Of a stretch of DNA of 64,000 nt, positions 16,336 to 26,606 are shown one piece after another. The position numbers and the translations under genes are program-made. The DNA lies in the NCBI GenBank assembly GCA_963824195.1, contig CAWGOJ010000010.1, positions 98,716 to 162,715 on the forward strand, written 5' to 3'. The DNA is from Bog-473 sp963824195. GTDB lineage: Bacteria > Actinomycetota > Acidimicrobiia > Acidimicrobiales > RAAP-2. The notes beneath the pieces were generated by a model. It saw only the letters and a program-made list of their open reading frames with translations, was not told the origin of the DNA and made no database searches. Each line of letters starts with the position of its first letter. The stretch's first letter is position 1.

Positions 16336-19300
16336 GTGCTGTACGTCGACCGGTCCGAGCGGGCCGACACCCTGGTGTCGATGCTGGGCGACCTGGTCGC
16401 CGAGCCGCTCGACGACCCCATGACACCCGAGGTGGTCTCGGTGCCGACACGGGGTATCGAGCGCTGGCTGACCCAGCGGCTCTCGGCGCGGCTCGGCGCG
16501 AGCGCGGGCGGCCAGGACGGGGTGTGCGCCAACATCGATTTCCCTTTCCCGGGAACGCTGGTGAACATGGCGTTGGCAGTGGCGGCCGGCACGGACCCCG
16601 ACGTCGACCCGTGGCTGCCCCAACGAGCGGTGTGGCCGCTGATGGAGGTGGTGGAGGCCCATTTCGACGAGGCGTGGCTCACGCCGCTGGCCCAGCACAT
16701 GCGCAACTCGGGAGCCGTGCCGGGGGCGAAGCGCTTCTCGAGCATCCGGCACGTGGCCGACCTGTTCGACCGTTACGCCGTGCACCGGCCGGACATGCTG
16801 CAGCGCTGGGCGGCCGGTTCGTCCGAGGAGGACGAGCCGGTCTGGCAGGTCGAGCTGTGGCGCAGGCTGAGGGCCCGCATCGAACGCCCGAGCCCGGCCG
16901 AGCGCCTGCTGGACGCCTGCGGGCGGCTCCGGGACGAGCCCGAGCTCCTCGAACTGCCGCGGCGGCTCTCGCTGTTCGGCCTGACCAGACTGCCTGCCAG
17001 CTACCTCGACGTGCTGGAGGCCATTGCTGCGGCCCGCGACGTGCACCTCTTCCTGCTGCACCCGTCACCGGCGCTGTGGGAGCGGCTGGAGGGCAGTGTC
17101 GGGCCGTCGTCGCGCTCCGTGTTGCGCAGCCAGGACCCGACCGCCGGTGCGCCGCACAACCCGCTCCTCGCATCGTGGGGGCGGGACGCGAGGGAGATGC
17201 AGCTCGTGCTGGGCGGCGCGCTCCCGCACGCGGCACCGGCTTCACCGGAACCCTTCCCGGGTCCGCCGACCCTGTTGGGGCGGATTCAGGACGATGTCCG
17301 CGCCGACCGCGCGCCCCAAGGTGTCGGCGGTGGCGAGCACCCGGACGGCCGACCGATCCTCGAGGCGGGCGACGACAGCATCCGTGTGCACTCGTGCCAT
17401 GGCCGGGGGCGGCAGGTGGAGGTGCTCCGCGACGCCATCCTGCACCTGCTCGAGGATGACCCGACGCTCGAACCGCGCGACATCATCGTGCTGTGCCCCG
17501 ACATCGAGGCCTACGCGCCGCTCATCCAGGCGACGTTCGGGGGGCACGATCTGAACGACGGCTCCAAGGACCCGGCCCACAAGCTCGAGATCCGCCTCGC
17601 CGACCGCTCGCTTCGTCAGACCAACCCGGTGATGGGCGTCCTGGCCGAGGTGCTCGAGCTCGCCACGGCGAGGATCACCGCGACGGAGGTCCTGGATCTG
17701 GCGGGCCGCGAGCCGGTGCGCCGCCGCTTCCGCTTCGGCGACGAGGACCTGTCCCGGCTGGAGGAGTGGGTGGACGAGGCGTGTGTCCGCTGGGGGTTCG
17801 ACGCGGCACACCGGAGCTCGTTCCAGCTCGAGGGCATCGGGACCAACACCTGGCAGTCCGGCTTGGACCGGATTCTCCTCGGGGTGGCCATGGCGGACGA
17901 GCGCCAACGCCTGTTCGGGGGCACCCTCCCCCTCGACGACGTTGACAGCACCGACATCGACCTGGCCGGCCGCATGTCCGAGTTCCTCGACCGGCTGCGC
18001 CGGGCGCTCGATGCACTCGCCGGTTCACGGGCGGTGGACGCCTGGGCCGAGACCCTGGCGGCCATCTCGGATTCGTTGACGGCGACGTCGGCGCGGGATG
18101 CCTGGCAGAGGGCCGAGCTCAACGCGCTGCTCGACACACTGGTTGGCGAAGCCACGACGGGGGACGTCACCAGCTCGGTCGTTCTCAGCTGTGACGACGT
18201 CCAGTCCATCCTGAACGACCGCCTGAAGGGCCGGCCGACGCGAGCCAACTTCTGCACGGGCCATCTGACGGTGTGCACGCTCGTGCCGATGCGCTCCATC
18301 CCCCATCGTGTCGTGTGCCTGCTTGGGCTGGACGACGGGAGCTTCCCCCGCCATATCGAGAGGGACGGCGACGACCTGACCTCGCGCAATCAGAAGGTGG
18401 GCGACCGCGACGTCAGGAGCGAGGATCGGCAGCTGCTGCTCGACGCTCTCCTTGCCGCGCGCGACCACCTGGTGGTGACCTACTCGGGGCGCGACGAGCG
18501 CTCCAACCTGCCACGACCTCCCGCCGTACCGGTGGGTGAGCTGCTCGATGTGGTGGACCACACCGTGCGCGCGTCGACACACCGTGCCCGTGACGCCATC
18601 GTGATCTCGCACCCCCTGCAGCCCTTCGATGCCCGTAATTTCGAGCCTGCGGCTCTCGTGCCAGGGTCCCCCTGGAGCTTCGACGCGCTTCACCTGGCCG
18701 GTGCGCGGGCGGCCCTCCGACCACGGCCCGACCTCCCCCCGTTCCTGGAACACGCGCTGTCCACGTTCGAGTCGCCGACGGTGGGCATCGACCTCTTGGA
18801 ACGCTTCCTGCGGCATCCCGTGCGGGCCTTCCTCCGCGAGCGGCTGCACATCTCGCTGCGGGACCGGACCCGGGACTTGGAGGACGCCATACCGGTCGAC
18901 CTCGGTGGGCTGGAGGAATGGCACATCGCGGAACGCATGCTCGAGGCGCGGCTCGGCGGGGCCAGCCCGGAGGCGTGCGAGGCGGTCGAGATCGCCCGCG
19001 GCGGGCTGCCACCGGGCACCCTGGCGGCTCCGGTGCTCCAGAGGATCAGCACCCCACTAGACGAGCTCGTCGCAGCCGGTCAGAGCCCGCTGGCGGCGAC
19101 GTCGCTCGACGTGCACGTCGATCTCTCCGGATCGTGCAGCCTCGTGGGCACCGTGCCGGGAGTACGCGGGGACGTGGTGCACGCGGTCACTTACTCGAGA
19201 CTCGGGCCCGCCCTCCGCCTGATCGCGTGGTTACGCCTGCTGGCGCTCACGGCTACCTGGCCGGATCGCCCGTTCGAGGCCCTCACCATCGGCCGTTGCC

Positions 19301-19743
19301 GTGATACCCGTTCCCCGCACACCATCTCTGCCGCGAGGATCGGCTCACTCGGACCGGACGAGCGCAGTCGGAAGGAGACCGCGGAGGCCCATCTGCGCGT
19401 GCTGATCGACGTCTTCCACCGCGGCATGCGTGAGCCGCTGCCCCTGTACTGCAAGACGTCGGCCGCCTGGGCCGCCGCGCTCGCAGCAGGGAAGGACCCC
19501 GGCACCGCCGCTGCGGGATGCTGGGAGTCGAACTACAACTTCGAGCAAGAGGACAGGGACGCCGAGCACCTGCTGGTGCTCGGCGACACGCTCTCGTTCG
19601 AGGCCATGATGGAGTGCAGCGGCGCGCCGCTCCCCGACGAGGCGGGAGACGCCGGGTCGCCTCCGAAGTCGACGAGGTTCGCGCTGTACGCAGGCCGGCT
19701 TTGGGACGGACTTCTCGAGCACGAGGAGATCGTCGACCGATGA
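16336..19743 (+). CDS. recC: Exodeoxyribonuclease V gamma chain
   Basis: The 1135-residue RecC scaffold lacks intact helicase motifs, as expected. It has the N-terminal LYVDRSERADTLVSML, the VSVPTRGIERWLTQRLS and ANIDFPFPG family motifs, and the inactive nuclease-like C-terminal domain (VGIDLLERFLRHPVRAFLRERL). It holds the complex together and reads Chi in model species. It is the first gene of recC-recB-recD. Its TGA overlaps the recB ATG (ATGA). Confidence 0.93.
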   Translation: MLYVDRSERADTLVSMLGDLVAEPLDDPMTPEVVSVPTRGIERWLTQRLSARLGASAGGQDGVCANIDFPFPGTLVNMALAVAAGTDPDVDPWLPQRAVWPLMEVVEAHFDEAWLTPLAQHMRNSGAVPGAKRFSSIRHVADLFDRYAVHRPDMLQRWAAGSSEEDEPVWQVELWRRLRARIERPSPAERLLDACGRLRDEPELLELPRRLSLFGLTRLPASYLDVLEAIAAARDVHLFLLHPSPALWERLEGSVGPSSRSVLRSQDPTAGAPHNPLLASWGRDAREMQLVLGGALPHAAPASPEPFPGPPTLLGRIQDDVRADRAPQGVGGGEHPDGRPILEAGDDSIRVHSCHGRGRQVEVLRDAILHLLEDDPTLEPRDIIVLCPDIEAYAPLIQATFGGHDLNDGSKDPAHKLEIRLADRSLRQTNPVMGVLAEVLELATARITATEVLDLAGREPVRRRFRFGDEDLSRLEEWVDEACVRWGFDAAHRSSFQLEGIGTNTWQSGLDRILLGVAMADERQRLFGGTLPLDDVDSTDIDLAGRMSEFLDRLRRALDALAGSRAVDAWAETLAAISDSLTATSARDAWQRAELNALLDTLVGEATTGDVTSSVVLSCDDVQSILNDRLKGRPTRANFCTGHLTVCTLVPMRSIPHRVVCLLGLDDGSFPRHIERDGDDLTSRNQKVGDRDVRSEDRQLLLDALLAARDHLVVTYSGRDERSNLPRPPAVPVGELLDVVDHTVRASTHRARDAIVISHPLQPFDARNFEPAALVPGSPWSFDALHLAGARAALRPRPDLPPFLEHALSTFESPTVGIDLLERFLRHPVRAFLRERLHISLRDRTRDLEDAIPVDLGGLEEWHIAERMLEARLGGASPEACEAVEIARGGLPPGTLAAPVLQRISTPLDELVAAGQSPLAATSLDVHVDLSGSCSLVGTVPGVRGDVVHAVTYSRLGPALRLIAWLRLLALTATWPDRPFEALTIGRCRDTRSPHTISAARIGSLGPDERSRKETAEAHLRVLIDVFHRGMREPLPLYCKTSAAWAAALAAGKDPGTAAAGCWESNYNFEQEDRDAEHLLVLGDTLSFEAMMECSGAPLPDEAGDAGSPPKSTRFALYAGRLWDGLLEHEEIVDR

Positions 19744-22700
19744 CGACCGGGACGACGGCTCCACCCGGCGAGAGCGCCTCGCTTCTGCCTCCCCGATCTT
19801 TCGACGTGTGCGGGGAGCTCCCGACCGGGATGACGCTGCTGCAGGCCAGCGCGGGGACCGGCAAGACCTTCACGATCGCCGCGCTGACCACCCGGTACGT
19901 GGCGGAAGGGGTGCTGCCGATCGACCGCCTCCTCGTGATCACCTTCACCCGGATGGCGACCGGCGAGCTCCGTGAGCGCGTGCGCGATCGGCTCGTCAGT
20001 GCCTTCGACGGGCTGGTGGACATCCTCGAGGGTGCGGGCGGGCACGCCGACGACGATCTCGTGCAGCTCCTCGCGGCCGGAGCCCGGGACGAGGTGGAGG
20101 CTCGTCGCGACCGCCTCGGTAAGGCGATCGCCGACTTCGACGCGGCCACGATAGAGACGACCCACGGGTTCTGCCTTCAGGTCCTCTACGGCCTCGGCAC
20201 GGCGGGCGACGTCGACCGCGAGGTGACCCTCGTCGAGGACGTGAGCGACCTCGTCGAAGAGGTGGTCGACGACCTCTACCTTCGTCGCTTCGTCCACAAG
20301 CCCAATCCGCTCGGATTCACACGGGCCGACGGGATGGAGATCGCAAAGTTCGTGATCGGCCATCCCGATGCGCCGATCGTGCCGCCGACGAGCCAGGCCG
20401 CCGATCTGAAGTCCATCCGCCGCCGCTTCGCCGACGCGGTGCGCAAGGAGGTGGAGCGGCGCAAGCGGACCTTGAAGATCCTCACCTACGACGACGTGCT
20501 GATCCGGCTGCGCGACACGCTGCGCGACGAGAAGCGGGGCCCTGCCGCCTGCGCTCGCCTGCGGGAACGCTACGACGTCGTGCTGGTCGACGAGTTCCAG
20601 GACACCGATCCGGTGCAGTGGGACATCATGCACGATGCTTTCGGCAAGGGCGGGGCGACGCTCGTGCTCATCGGCGATCCCAAGCAGGCGATCTATGCCT
20701 TCCGCGGCGCCGACGTCCACGCCTACCTCGCCGCGCGCGACGTGGTGCGGTCGGAATGGACCCTCGATGTCAACTGGCGGAGTGACGCGGATCTGCTCGA
20801 GGCGTACGACGCGCTGTTCGCCGACGCCCGGCTCGGTGACGCGGGCATCACCTACCGGCCGATCAGGGCGGCCGATGCCAACTGCGAGCCCCGGCTCGTC
20901 GGCCTACCGGTCGCGGAGCCGCTCCGTGTTCGCATCGTGCACGCGGACGACGGGCTGGTGCCGCTGACCGCGAAGAAACGGGAGCCGAAGGCCCCTGACG
21001 CCCGCAACCTGATTGCGAAGGATCTGGCGGTCGAGGTCGTTCGCCTCCTGACGTCGCGGCCCGAAGTCATCACGCGCCGGCGTGACGGAACCGAACAGGA
21101 GCGCACAACCCTGCACCCGGGGCACATGGCGGTGCTGGTGCGGGTCAACAGCCATGCAGTGACGGTGCGTGACGCACTGCATGACGCGGGTGTGCCCGCT
21201 GTGATCGGCGGTGCCGGCTCGGTCTTCGGGACCGGCTCGGCCCGGGAGTGGCTCCAGCTTCTCGAGGCGCTCGAACGACCGACGGCGCGTGATCGGGCGT
21301 CGGAGGCCGCGCTCACGTGCTTCGTCGGCTGGTCCGCCGAGCAGGTGGCGACAGCGAGCGAGGAGCAATGGGAGGACCTCCACTGGGACCTGCACCGGTG
21401 GGCCGTCCTCTTGCGCGACCAGGGTGTGGCCTCGCTCTACGAGACCGTCAGCAGCTCGCACGGGGTGCCGGGCCGTGTGCTGGCGCGCCCTTCGGGCGAG
21501 CGCTTCATGACTGACCTTAGGCATGTCGCCCAGTTGCTCCACGAGGCCGGCGTGTCCGACGGCCTCGGCCCGACCGCCATGGCCTCCTGGCTCGGACGGC
21601 GGATCAACGAAGCCGACCGCGACGCGGAGAACGAGGAGCGCACGCGACGCCTCGAGTCGGATGCCGAGGCGGTGCAGGTGATCACGATCCACCGCAGTAA
21701 GGGGCTCGAGTTCCCCGTCGTGTTCTGCCCCTACATGTGGCACGGTCGCACCACCAAGAACAACGTGCCGGTGTTCCACGACCGGGACAGCGGGAAGCGG
21801 ACCATCGACGTCGGGCGCGAGGGCAACAGCTTCGCCGTCCATCAGGAAATGGAACTGGTGGAAGGACGCGGGGAGGACCTGCGACTCCTGTACGTGGCCC
21901 TGACCCGTGCCCAGCACCAGACGGTGCTCTGGTGGGCCGGCGCCATGGACAGCCAGCACTCGCCCCTGTCCCGGCTCATGTTCGGGCGCGACGAGCACGG
22001 CGTGGTGCGCCCCCACGGCTCCGGGAAGCGCACGGACGGTGACGTCGCGGCCGCCTTCGCTGCACTGGGGCGACGGGTTTCGGTGGAACGTGTCGTCCGA
22101 CCACCTGATGTGCGGTGGCAGGTGGACCCGGGAGACCCACCCCGGCTCGAGGCCGCCATCTTCGACCGCCCGCTCGATGTCGGATGGCGCCGTGTGTCGT
22201 ACTCGGGCATCACGAGGGCACTGCACGAGGAGCCTTCGATCGGCAGCGAGCCGGAGCAGCAGCTCACGTCCGACGAGGAGATGCCTGCGGTTTTCGCCCG
22301 GACCTCGGGAGGGGGCGGGGCAGAAGAGGACCGGTGGCGGTCGGTGGCGCTGGAACTGGCGGGCATGCCCGGTGGCGCGCTGGTGGGGACGGTCGTGCAC
22401 GGCGCGTTGGAGCGGACCGAGTTCGACGCCCCCGACCTCGCAGCCGAGGTCGCCGAGGCGGTCGAGCGCGAGGCGGCATGGCGCAACGTCGACCTCGGGA
22501 ACACCGACGCCGTCGTCTCCGGGCTGTGCACCGCGATCGGGTCCCCCCTCGGGCCCATGGTCGGCGACGTGTCGCTGCGCGACATCGCGCGCCGCGACCG
22601 GCTTGACGAGCTGGGCTTCGAGATACCGCTCGTCGGCGGCGACCTTCCCAAGGGCTCGCTGCACGTGGCCGATGTCGCCGACCTCCTGGAGGAGCACCTC

Positions 22701-23165
22701 CCCGGAGACGACCCGGTGGCGCAGTACGCGGATCGGCTCCGCGACCCGGCGCTGAGCGGCGTGTTGCGCGGGTACCTGACCGGTAGCCTGGACCTTGTAT
22801 TCCGGCTCACCGACGGCCGTTTCGTCGTGGCGGACTACAAGACGAACAAGCTCGGTCCGCCGGACGAGACGCTGACCGCGTGGCACTACCGGCCCTCTGC
22901 TCTGGACGCCGAAATGGCCGCCGCGCACTACCCGTTACAGGGGCTGCTGTACTCGGTGGCGCTGCACCGGTACCTGCGGTGGCGGTTCCCCGGCTACGAC
23001 GCGGAGCTCCATCTGGGCGGTGTCCTCTACCTCTTCGTCCGCGGCATGGTCGGGTCCGAGGCTCCCCGCGCGGACGGTCAGCCGTGCGGAGTCTGGTCCT
23101 GGCATCCGCCGGCACACCTGATCGAGTCGCTGAGCGGGCTCTTCGACAACGGGGCGCCTACATGA
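19740..23165 (+). CDS. recB: Exodeoxyribonuclease V beta chain (3'-5' helicase and nuclease)
   Basis: The 1141-residue UvrD-like helicase shows Walker A (ASAGTGKTFTI), motif II (VDEFQDTDPVQWD), motif III (GDPKQAIYAFRGAD), motif V/VI (ITIHRSKGLEFPVVF and LYVALTRAQHQ), and the C-terminal RecB nuclease with VVADYKTNKLG and YPLQGLLYSVAL. All nuclease residues appear intact. ATG 19740 is fixed by the four-base overlap with recC and by MTLLQASAGTGKT near the start. Its stop overlaps the recD ATG. Confidence 0.95.
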   Translation: MTTGTTAPPGESASLLPPRSFDVCGELPTGMTLLQASAGTGKTFTIAALTTRYVAEGVLPIDRLLVITFTRMATGELRERVRDRLVSAFDGLVDILEGAGGHADDDLVQLLAAGARDEVEARRDRLGKAIADFDAATIETTHGFCLQVLYGLGTAGDVDREVTLVEDVSDLVEEVVDDLYLRRFVHKPNPLGFTRADGMEIAKFVIGHPDAPIVPPTSQAADLKSIRRRFADAVRKEVERRKRTLKILTYDDVLIRLRDTLRDEKRGPAACARLRERYDVVLVDEFQDTDPVQWDIMHDAFGKGGATLVLIGDPKQAIYAFRGADVHAYLAARDVVRSEWTLDVNWRSDADLLEAYDALFADARLGDAGITYRPIRAADANCEPRLVGLPVAEPLRVRIVHADDGLVPLTAKKREPKAPDARNLIAKDLAVEVVRLLTSRPEVITRRRDGTEQERTTLHPGHMAVLVRVNSHAVTVRDALHDAGVPAVIGGAGSVFGTGSAREWLQLLEALERPTARDRASEAALTCFVGWSAEQVATASEEQWEDLHWDLHRWAVLLRDQGVASLYETVSSSHGVPGRVLARPSGERFMTDLRHVAQLLHEAGVSDGLGPTAMASWLGRRINEADRDAENEERTRRLESDAEAVQVITIHRSKGLEFPVVFCPYMWHGRTTKNNVPVFHDRDSGKRTIDVGREGNSFAVHQEMELVEGRGEDLRLLYVALTRAQHQTVLWWAGAMDSQHSPLSRLMFGRDEHGVVRPHGSGKRTDGDVAAAFAALGRRVSVERVVRPPDVRWQVDPGDPPRLEAAIFDRPLDVGWRRVSYSGITRALHEEPSIGSEPEQQLTSDEEMPAVFARTSGGGGAEEDRWRSVALELAGMPGGALVGTVVHGALERTEFDAPDLAAEVAEAVEREAAWRNVDLGNTDAVVSGLCTAIGSPLGPMVGDVSLRDIARRDRLDELGFEIPLVGGDLPKGSLHVADVADLLEEHLPGDDPVAQYADRLRDPALSGVLRGYLTGSLDLVFRLTDGRFVVADYKTNKLGPPDETLTAWHYRPSALDAEMAAAHYPLQGLLYSVALHRYLRWRFPGYDAELHLGGVLYLFVRGMVGSEAPRADGQPCGVWSWHPPAHLIESLSGLFDNGAPT

Positions 23166-25108
23166 CGCAGACGGAGGCGCTGGACGCATTCGACGCCAGG
23201 CTGGCCCTCGGCATCGAAGGTCCGCTGCGCGAGTTCAACCGGGCGGGGATCCTCGCCACCTCGGACGTCCACGTCGCCGTGCGACTGGCAGGGCTGAGCG
23301 GCACGACCGACGTCGCGGTCCAGCTCGGCGCCGCCTTCGCGGCCCGCGCGCCCCGGCTGGGCCACGTGTGCGTCGACCTCCGGTCGATCGGTGGCACTGC
23401 CAGCACCGACACGGACACGCCGTCCGACATCGGCGCGCTGCCATGGCCCGATCCGGAGGAGTGGGCCGCCCGCATGTCCGGGAGCCCACTGGTGGGTGAC
23501 GGGCGCCCCCTCCATCTCGAGGGCACGGTCCTCTACCTGGACCGTCTGTGGGCCGACGAGCGCCAGGTCGCCTCCGACCTGCTCGAGCGCTCCAGCCGCC
23601 TGGCCGACGGGGTCGACGCCGACCTGCTGGCGTCCGGACTGGCCCGGTTGTTCCACGGGGACGACGCGCCCGACTTCCAGCGCATGGCGGCGGCCACCGC
23701 CGTACTGCGGAGGGTTTCGGTCGTGGCTGGTGGCCCGGGCACGGGGAAGACGACCACCGTGGCCAGGGTCCTGGCGCTCCTGGAGGCGCAGGCAGCGGCA
23801 TCGGCCCGAAGGCAGCCCCTCGTGGCCCTGGCCGCCCCGACCGGGAAGGCGGCTGCCCGGCTGGAGGAGGCCGTTCGCAGCGGTGCGGGCGCCATGGACA
23901 TCGACGCGGAGGTGCGAGAACGCCTCGGTGCGCTCCAAGGCACGACGCTGCACCGCCTCCTGGGATTCAACCCCGGCAACCGGACGCGGTTCCGACATCA
24001 CCGACTCAACCGGCTGCCCCACGACGTCGTCGTCGTCGACGAGACGTCGATGGTGTCGCTCTCGCTCATGGCCCGCCTCATGGAGGCTGTCCGCCCGGAC
24101 GCCCGCCTGATCCTCGTTGGCGACCCCGAGCAGCTGGCATCGGTCGAGGCGGGTGCCGTGCTCGGTGACATCGTGGGCCCCGCCGCGCGGGCCTTCTGCA
24201 TGGGGGCCTCGGCCCGCGCGCAACTGGCCGCCGCCTGCGGGCAGGCGGTCCCCGCGGAGGACACGGGTCCCCGCTCGGCCATCGGGGACGGGATCGTGGT
24301 CCTGCGCCACGTGCACCGCTACGGAGGTGCGATCGCAGAGCTGGCCGGGGCGATCCAGCATGGTGATGCCGACGGCGCCATGGCTGTCCTCGAGGCGGGT
24401 GGCTCGAACGTGCAGTGGATCCCTTCGGATGCGACGGCACAGTCCCCGCTAGAGGGACTGGGCGACGTGCGCGCGCTTGCCGTCGACTGTGGCCGAGCCG
24501 TCATTGAGGCAGCGAAGGTCGGGGATGCGAAGTCGGCCATCGCGGCGCTCGGCCGGTTCCGCCTCTTGTGTGCGCACCGGCGGGGACCCGAGGGCGTCGC
24601 TACCTATATGGGCCACGTCGAGAACTGGCTCCGTGCCGAGGTCGAAGGGTTTGCCACCGGCACCGAGTGGTACGTCGGGCGCCCGCTCATCGTCACCGAG
24701 AACGACTACGGCCTGCAGCTCTACAACGGCGACACGGGGGTCGTCGTCGCGACCGGTGACGGTCGGCTGGTCGCGGCCTTCTCACGTGGTGATGCCATCG
24801 CGGAGGTCAGTCCCACCCGACTCGCCGCCGTGGACACCGTGTACGCCATGACCGTCCACAAGAGTCAGGGCTCGCAGTTCGATGTGGTGGCCTTCCTGTT
24901 GCCGAGCGCCGACTCGCGTGTGCTGACGCGTGAGCTGCTCTACACCGCCGTCACCCGGGCCCGCGAGCGGCTCATCCTCGTGGGCAGCGAACGACCCATC
25001 CGCTCGGCGATCGAGCGACCGATCACCCGGGCATCGGGATTGCGGCGGGCCCTCTGGGGCGCCGGGGCCGATGCGGCCACGACGTCGGAAGGCGACCGCC
25101 CGTCATGA
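23162..25108 (+). CDS. recD: Exodeoxyribonuclease V alpha chain (5'-3' helicase)
   Basis: The 648-residue SF1B helicase has an N-terminal RecB-interacting domain (about residues 1-170). It has Walker A (VAGGPGTGKTTTVARVL), motif II (VVVDETSMVSLSLM), a Q/GD motif (LVGDPEQLASVEAG) and the C-terminal AMTVHKSQGSQFDVV and LYTAVTRARERL. The start ATG 23162 overlaps the recB stop (ATGA). It completes a full RecBCD. Confidence 0.95.
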   Translation: MTQTEALDAFDARLALGIEGPLREFNRAGILATSDVHVAVRLAGLSGTTDVAVQLGAAFAARAPRLGHVCVDLRSIGGTASTDTDTPSDIGALPWPDPEEWAARMSGSPLVGDGRPLHLEGTVLYLDRLWADERQVASDLLERSSRLADGVDADLLASGLARLFHGDDAPDFQRMAAATAVLRRVSVVAGGPGTGKTTTVARVLALLEAQAAASARRQPLVALAAPTGKAAARLEEAVRSGAGAMDIDAEVRERLGALQGTTLHRLLGFNPGNRTRFRHHRLNRLPHDVVVVDETSMVSLSLMARLMEAVRPDARLILVGDPEQLASVEAGAVLGDIVGPAARAFCMGASARAQLAAACGQAVPAEDTGPRSAIGDGIVVLRHVHRYGGAIAELAGAIQHGDADGAMAVLEAGGSNVQWIPSDATAQSPLEGLGDVRALAVDCGRAVIEAAKVGDAKSAIAALGRFRLLCAHRRGPEGVATYMGHVENWLRAEVEGFATGTEWYVGRPLIVTENDYGLQLYNGDTGVVVATGDGRLVAAFSRGDAIAEVSPTRLAAVDTVYAMTVHKSQGSQFDVVAFLLPSADSRVLTRELLYTAVTRARERLILVGSERPIRSAIERPITRASGLRRALWGAGADAATTSEGDRPS

Positions 25109-25365
25109 TGTCGCCACCGTCAGTGCGCAACCTGGCAGCAACGACTCGGTAACCGGACATCAACAACCCGACGCCTGTTTGGTGTGGAAGTCCCCGGTCC
25201 GACCATCCCCGATTGCGGATTTCCCGTTATTTATGCTCCTTCCGCAAGGAAATTCCCTGGTCTCACACCAATTACAGCCAGTCCACAGGTTGGATTCAGG
25301 GTGATGACCCATGATGAGAACTGACATGACTCCGTAACAAAGGCGGAGTCCGAGGGAAGACAAAG
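25109..25365 (+). promoter_or_regulatory. Leader region of the sulfoquinovose synthase gene with a perfect inverted repeat
   Basis: This 257-base gap is distinctly more AT-rich than its surroundings (25200-25345), as expected for a promoter region. GACTCCG (25328-25334) and CGGAGTC (25344-25350) form a perfect 7-bp stem with a 9-base loop, directly before the GAGGGA ribosome-binding sequence (25352-25357). It could be a translational hairpin or an operator. I cannot assign clear -35/-10 boxes. Confidence 0.45.
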
Positions 25366-26574
25366 GTGACGATGAAGATCCTGGTTCTCGGAGGAGACGG
25401 CTATCTCGGTTGGCCGACCGCCCTACACCTGTCGGCCCTGGGGCACGAGATCACGATCGTCGACAACCTCGTGCGCCGCGAGTACGACCGCGAAATGGGT
25501 GTCGACAGCCTGGTGCCCATCGCCCCGCTCCAGGACCGTGTCAATCGCTGGGAGCGGCTCTCGGGGCACGCCATTGACGTCCGTATCGGCAACCTCACTG
25601 ACGCCGCCTTCACCTACGGCGTGGTCACCGAGGCCGGGCCGGATGCCATCGTGCACTTCGGCGAGCAGCGCTCGGCCCCCTACTCCATGATCGACCGGGA
25701 GCACGCCGTCTACACGCAGGTCAACAACGTTGTCGGGAACCTGAATGTCATGTACGCCATTCAGGAGACCGACCCGGACATCCACCTCGTGAAACTCGGG
25801 ACAATGGGTGAGTACGGGTATCCCAACATCGACATCGAAGAGGGCTTCATCGAGATCACCCACAAGGGTCGGACCGACGTGCTGCCCTACCCGAAGCAGC
25901 CGGGCTCCTTCTACCACCTGTCCAAGGTGCACGACAGCCACAACATCATGTTCGGGTGTCGCATCTGGGGCTTGCGCGCAACCGACCTCAACCAGGGCAT
26001 CGTCTACGGCCAATCGACCGAGGAGACCGACCTCGACCCCGTCCTGGCCACCCGATTCGACTACGACGGTGTCTTCGGCACGGTGCTGAACCGCTTCTGC
26101 GTCCAGGCGGTCACCGGACACCCGCTGACCGTCTACGGCGCCGGCGGCCAGACCCGCGGGATGCTCAACATCCGCGACACGCTGGCCTGCGTCACGTTGG
26201 CCCTTGAGAACCCCGCCGACCGTGGCGAGTTCAGGGTCTTCAACCAGTTCACCGAATCCTTCTCCGTACGCGACATGGCAGAGATGGTCAAGAAGGTGTC
26301 CCCGAACCGGGTCGACATCGCGGAGGGGCTGTCCAACCCCCGGGTGGAGAACGAGGAGCACTACTTCCACGCCGCCAACACGAAGCTCCTGGATCTCGGC
26401 CTCCAGCCGCACCTCCTGACCGACGAGGTCATCTCCGAGATCCTCGCGCTGGTGGAGCGCCACCGCGACCGGGTGGACGTGCGGGCCATCGCCCCCACCG
26501 TTCAGTGGCGTTCGAGCACCAGTACGCTGACCACGGCGGGCGAAACCCCGGACTCTTCCTTCCTCGCGGTGTAA
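25366..26574 (+). CDS. sqdB: UDP-sulfoquinovose synthase (SQD1/SqdB type)
   Basis: The enzyme converts UDP-glucose and sulfite to UDP-sulfoquinovose, the headgroup donor of sulfolipid SQDG. This 402-residue extended SDR protein keeps the SQD1 hallmarks: NAD motif GGDGYLGW, HFGEQRSAPYSMIDR, KLGTMGEYGYPNIDIEEG, LPYPKQPGSFYHLSKVHDSH, and FRVFNQFTE. Numbered from ATG 25372, the catalytic residues are Thr144, Tyr181 and Lys185. The GTG at 25366 has better spacing to GAGGGA than that ATG. No SqdX/SQD2 glycosyltransferase lies next to it, so the acceptor could be diacylglycerol or a surface glycan. A C-terminal tail of about 25 residues is not conserved. Confidence 0.9.
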   Translation: MTMKILVLGGDGYLGWPTALHLSALGHEITIVDNLVRREYDREMGVDSLVPIAPLQDRVNRWERLSGHAIDVRIGNLTDAAFTYGVVTEAGPDAIVHFGEQRSAPYSMIDREHAVYTQVNNVVGNLNVMYAIQETDPDIHLVKLGTMGEYGYPNIDIEEGFIEITHKGRTDVLPYPKQPGSFYHLSKVHDSHNIMFGCRIWGLRATDLNQGIVYGQSTEETDLDPVLATRFDYDGVFGTVLNRFCVQAVTGHPLTVYGAGGQTRGMLNIRDTLACVTLALENPADRGEFRVFNQFTESFSVRDMAEMVKKVSPNRVDIAEGLSNPRVENEEHYFHAANTKLLDLGLQPHLLTDEVISEILALVERHRDRVDVRAIAPTVQWRSSTSTLTTAGETPDSSFLAV

Positions 26575-26591
26575 GAGGCCACGTCCGGCAG

Positions 26592-26597
26592 TAGTTT
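26592..26597 (+). promoter_or_regulatory. -10 hexamer before the unknown membrane protein
   Basis: TAGTTT lies 9 bases before ATG 26607 and only 3 before GTG 26601. This favours the ATG as a near-leaderless start. Confidence 0.35.
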
Positions 26598-26606
26598 CCT
26601 GTGGCG

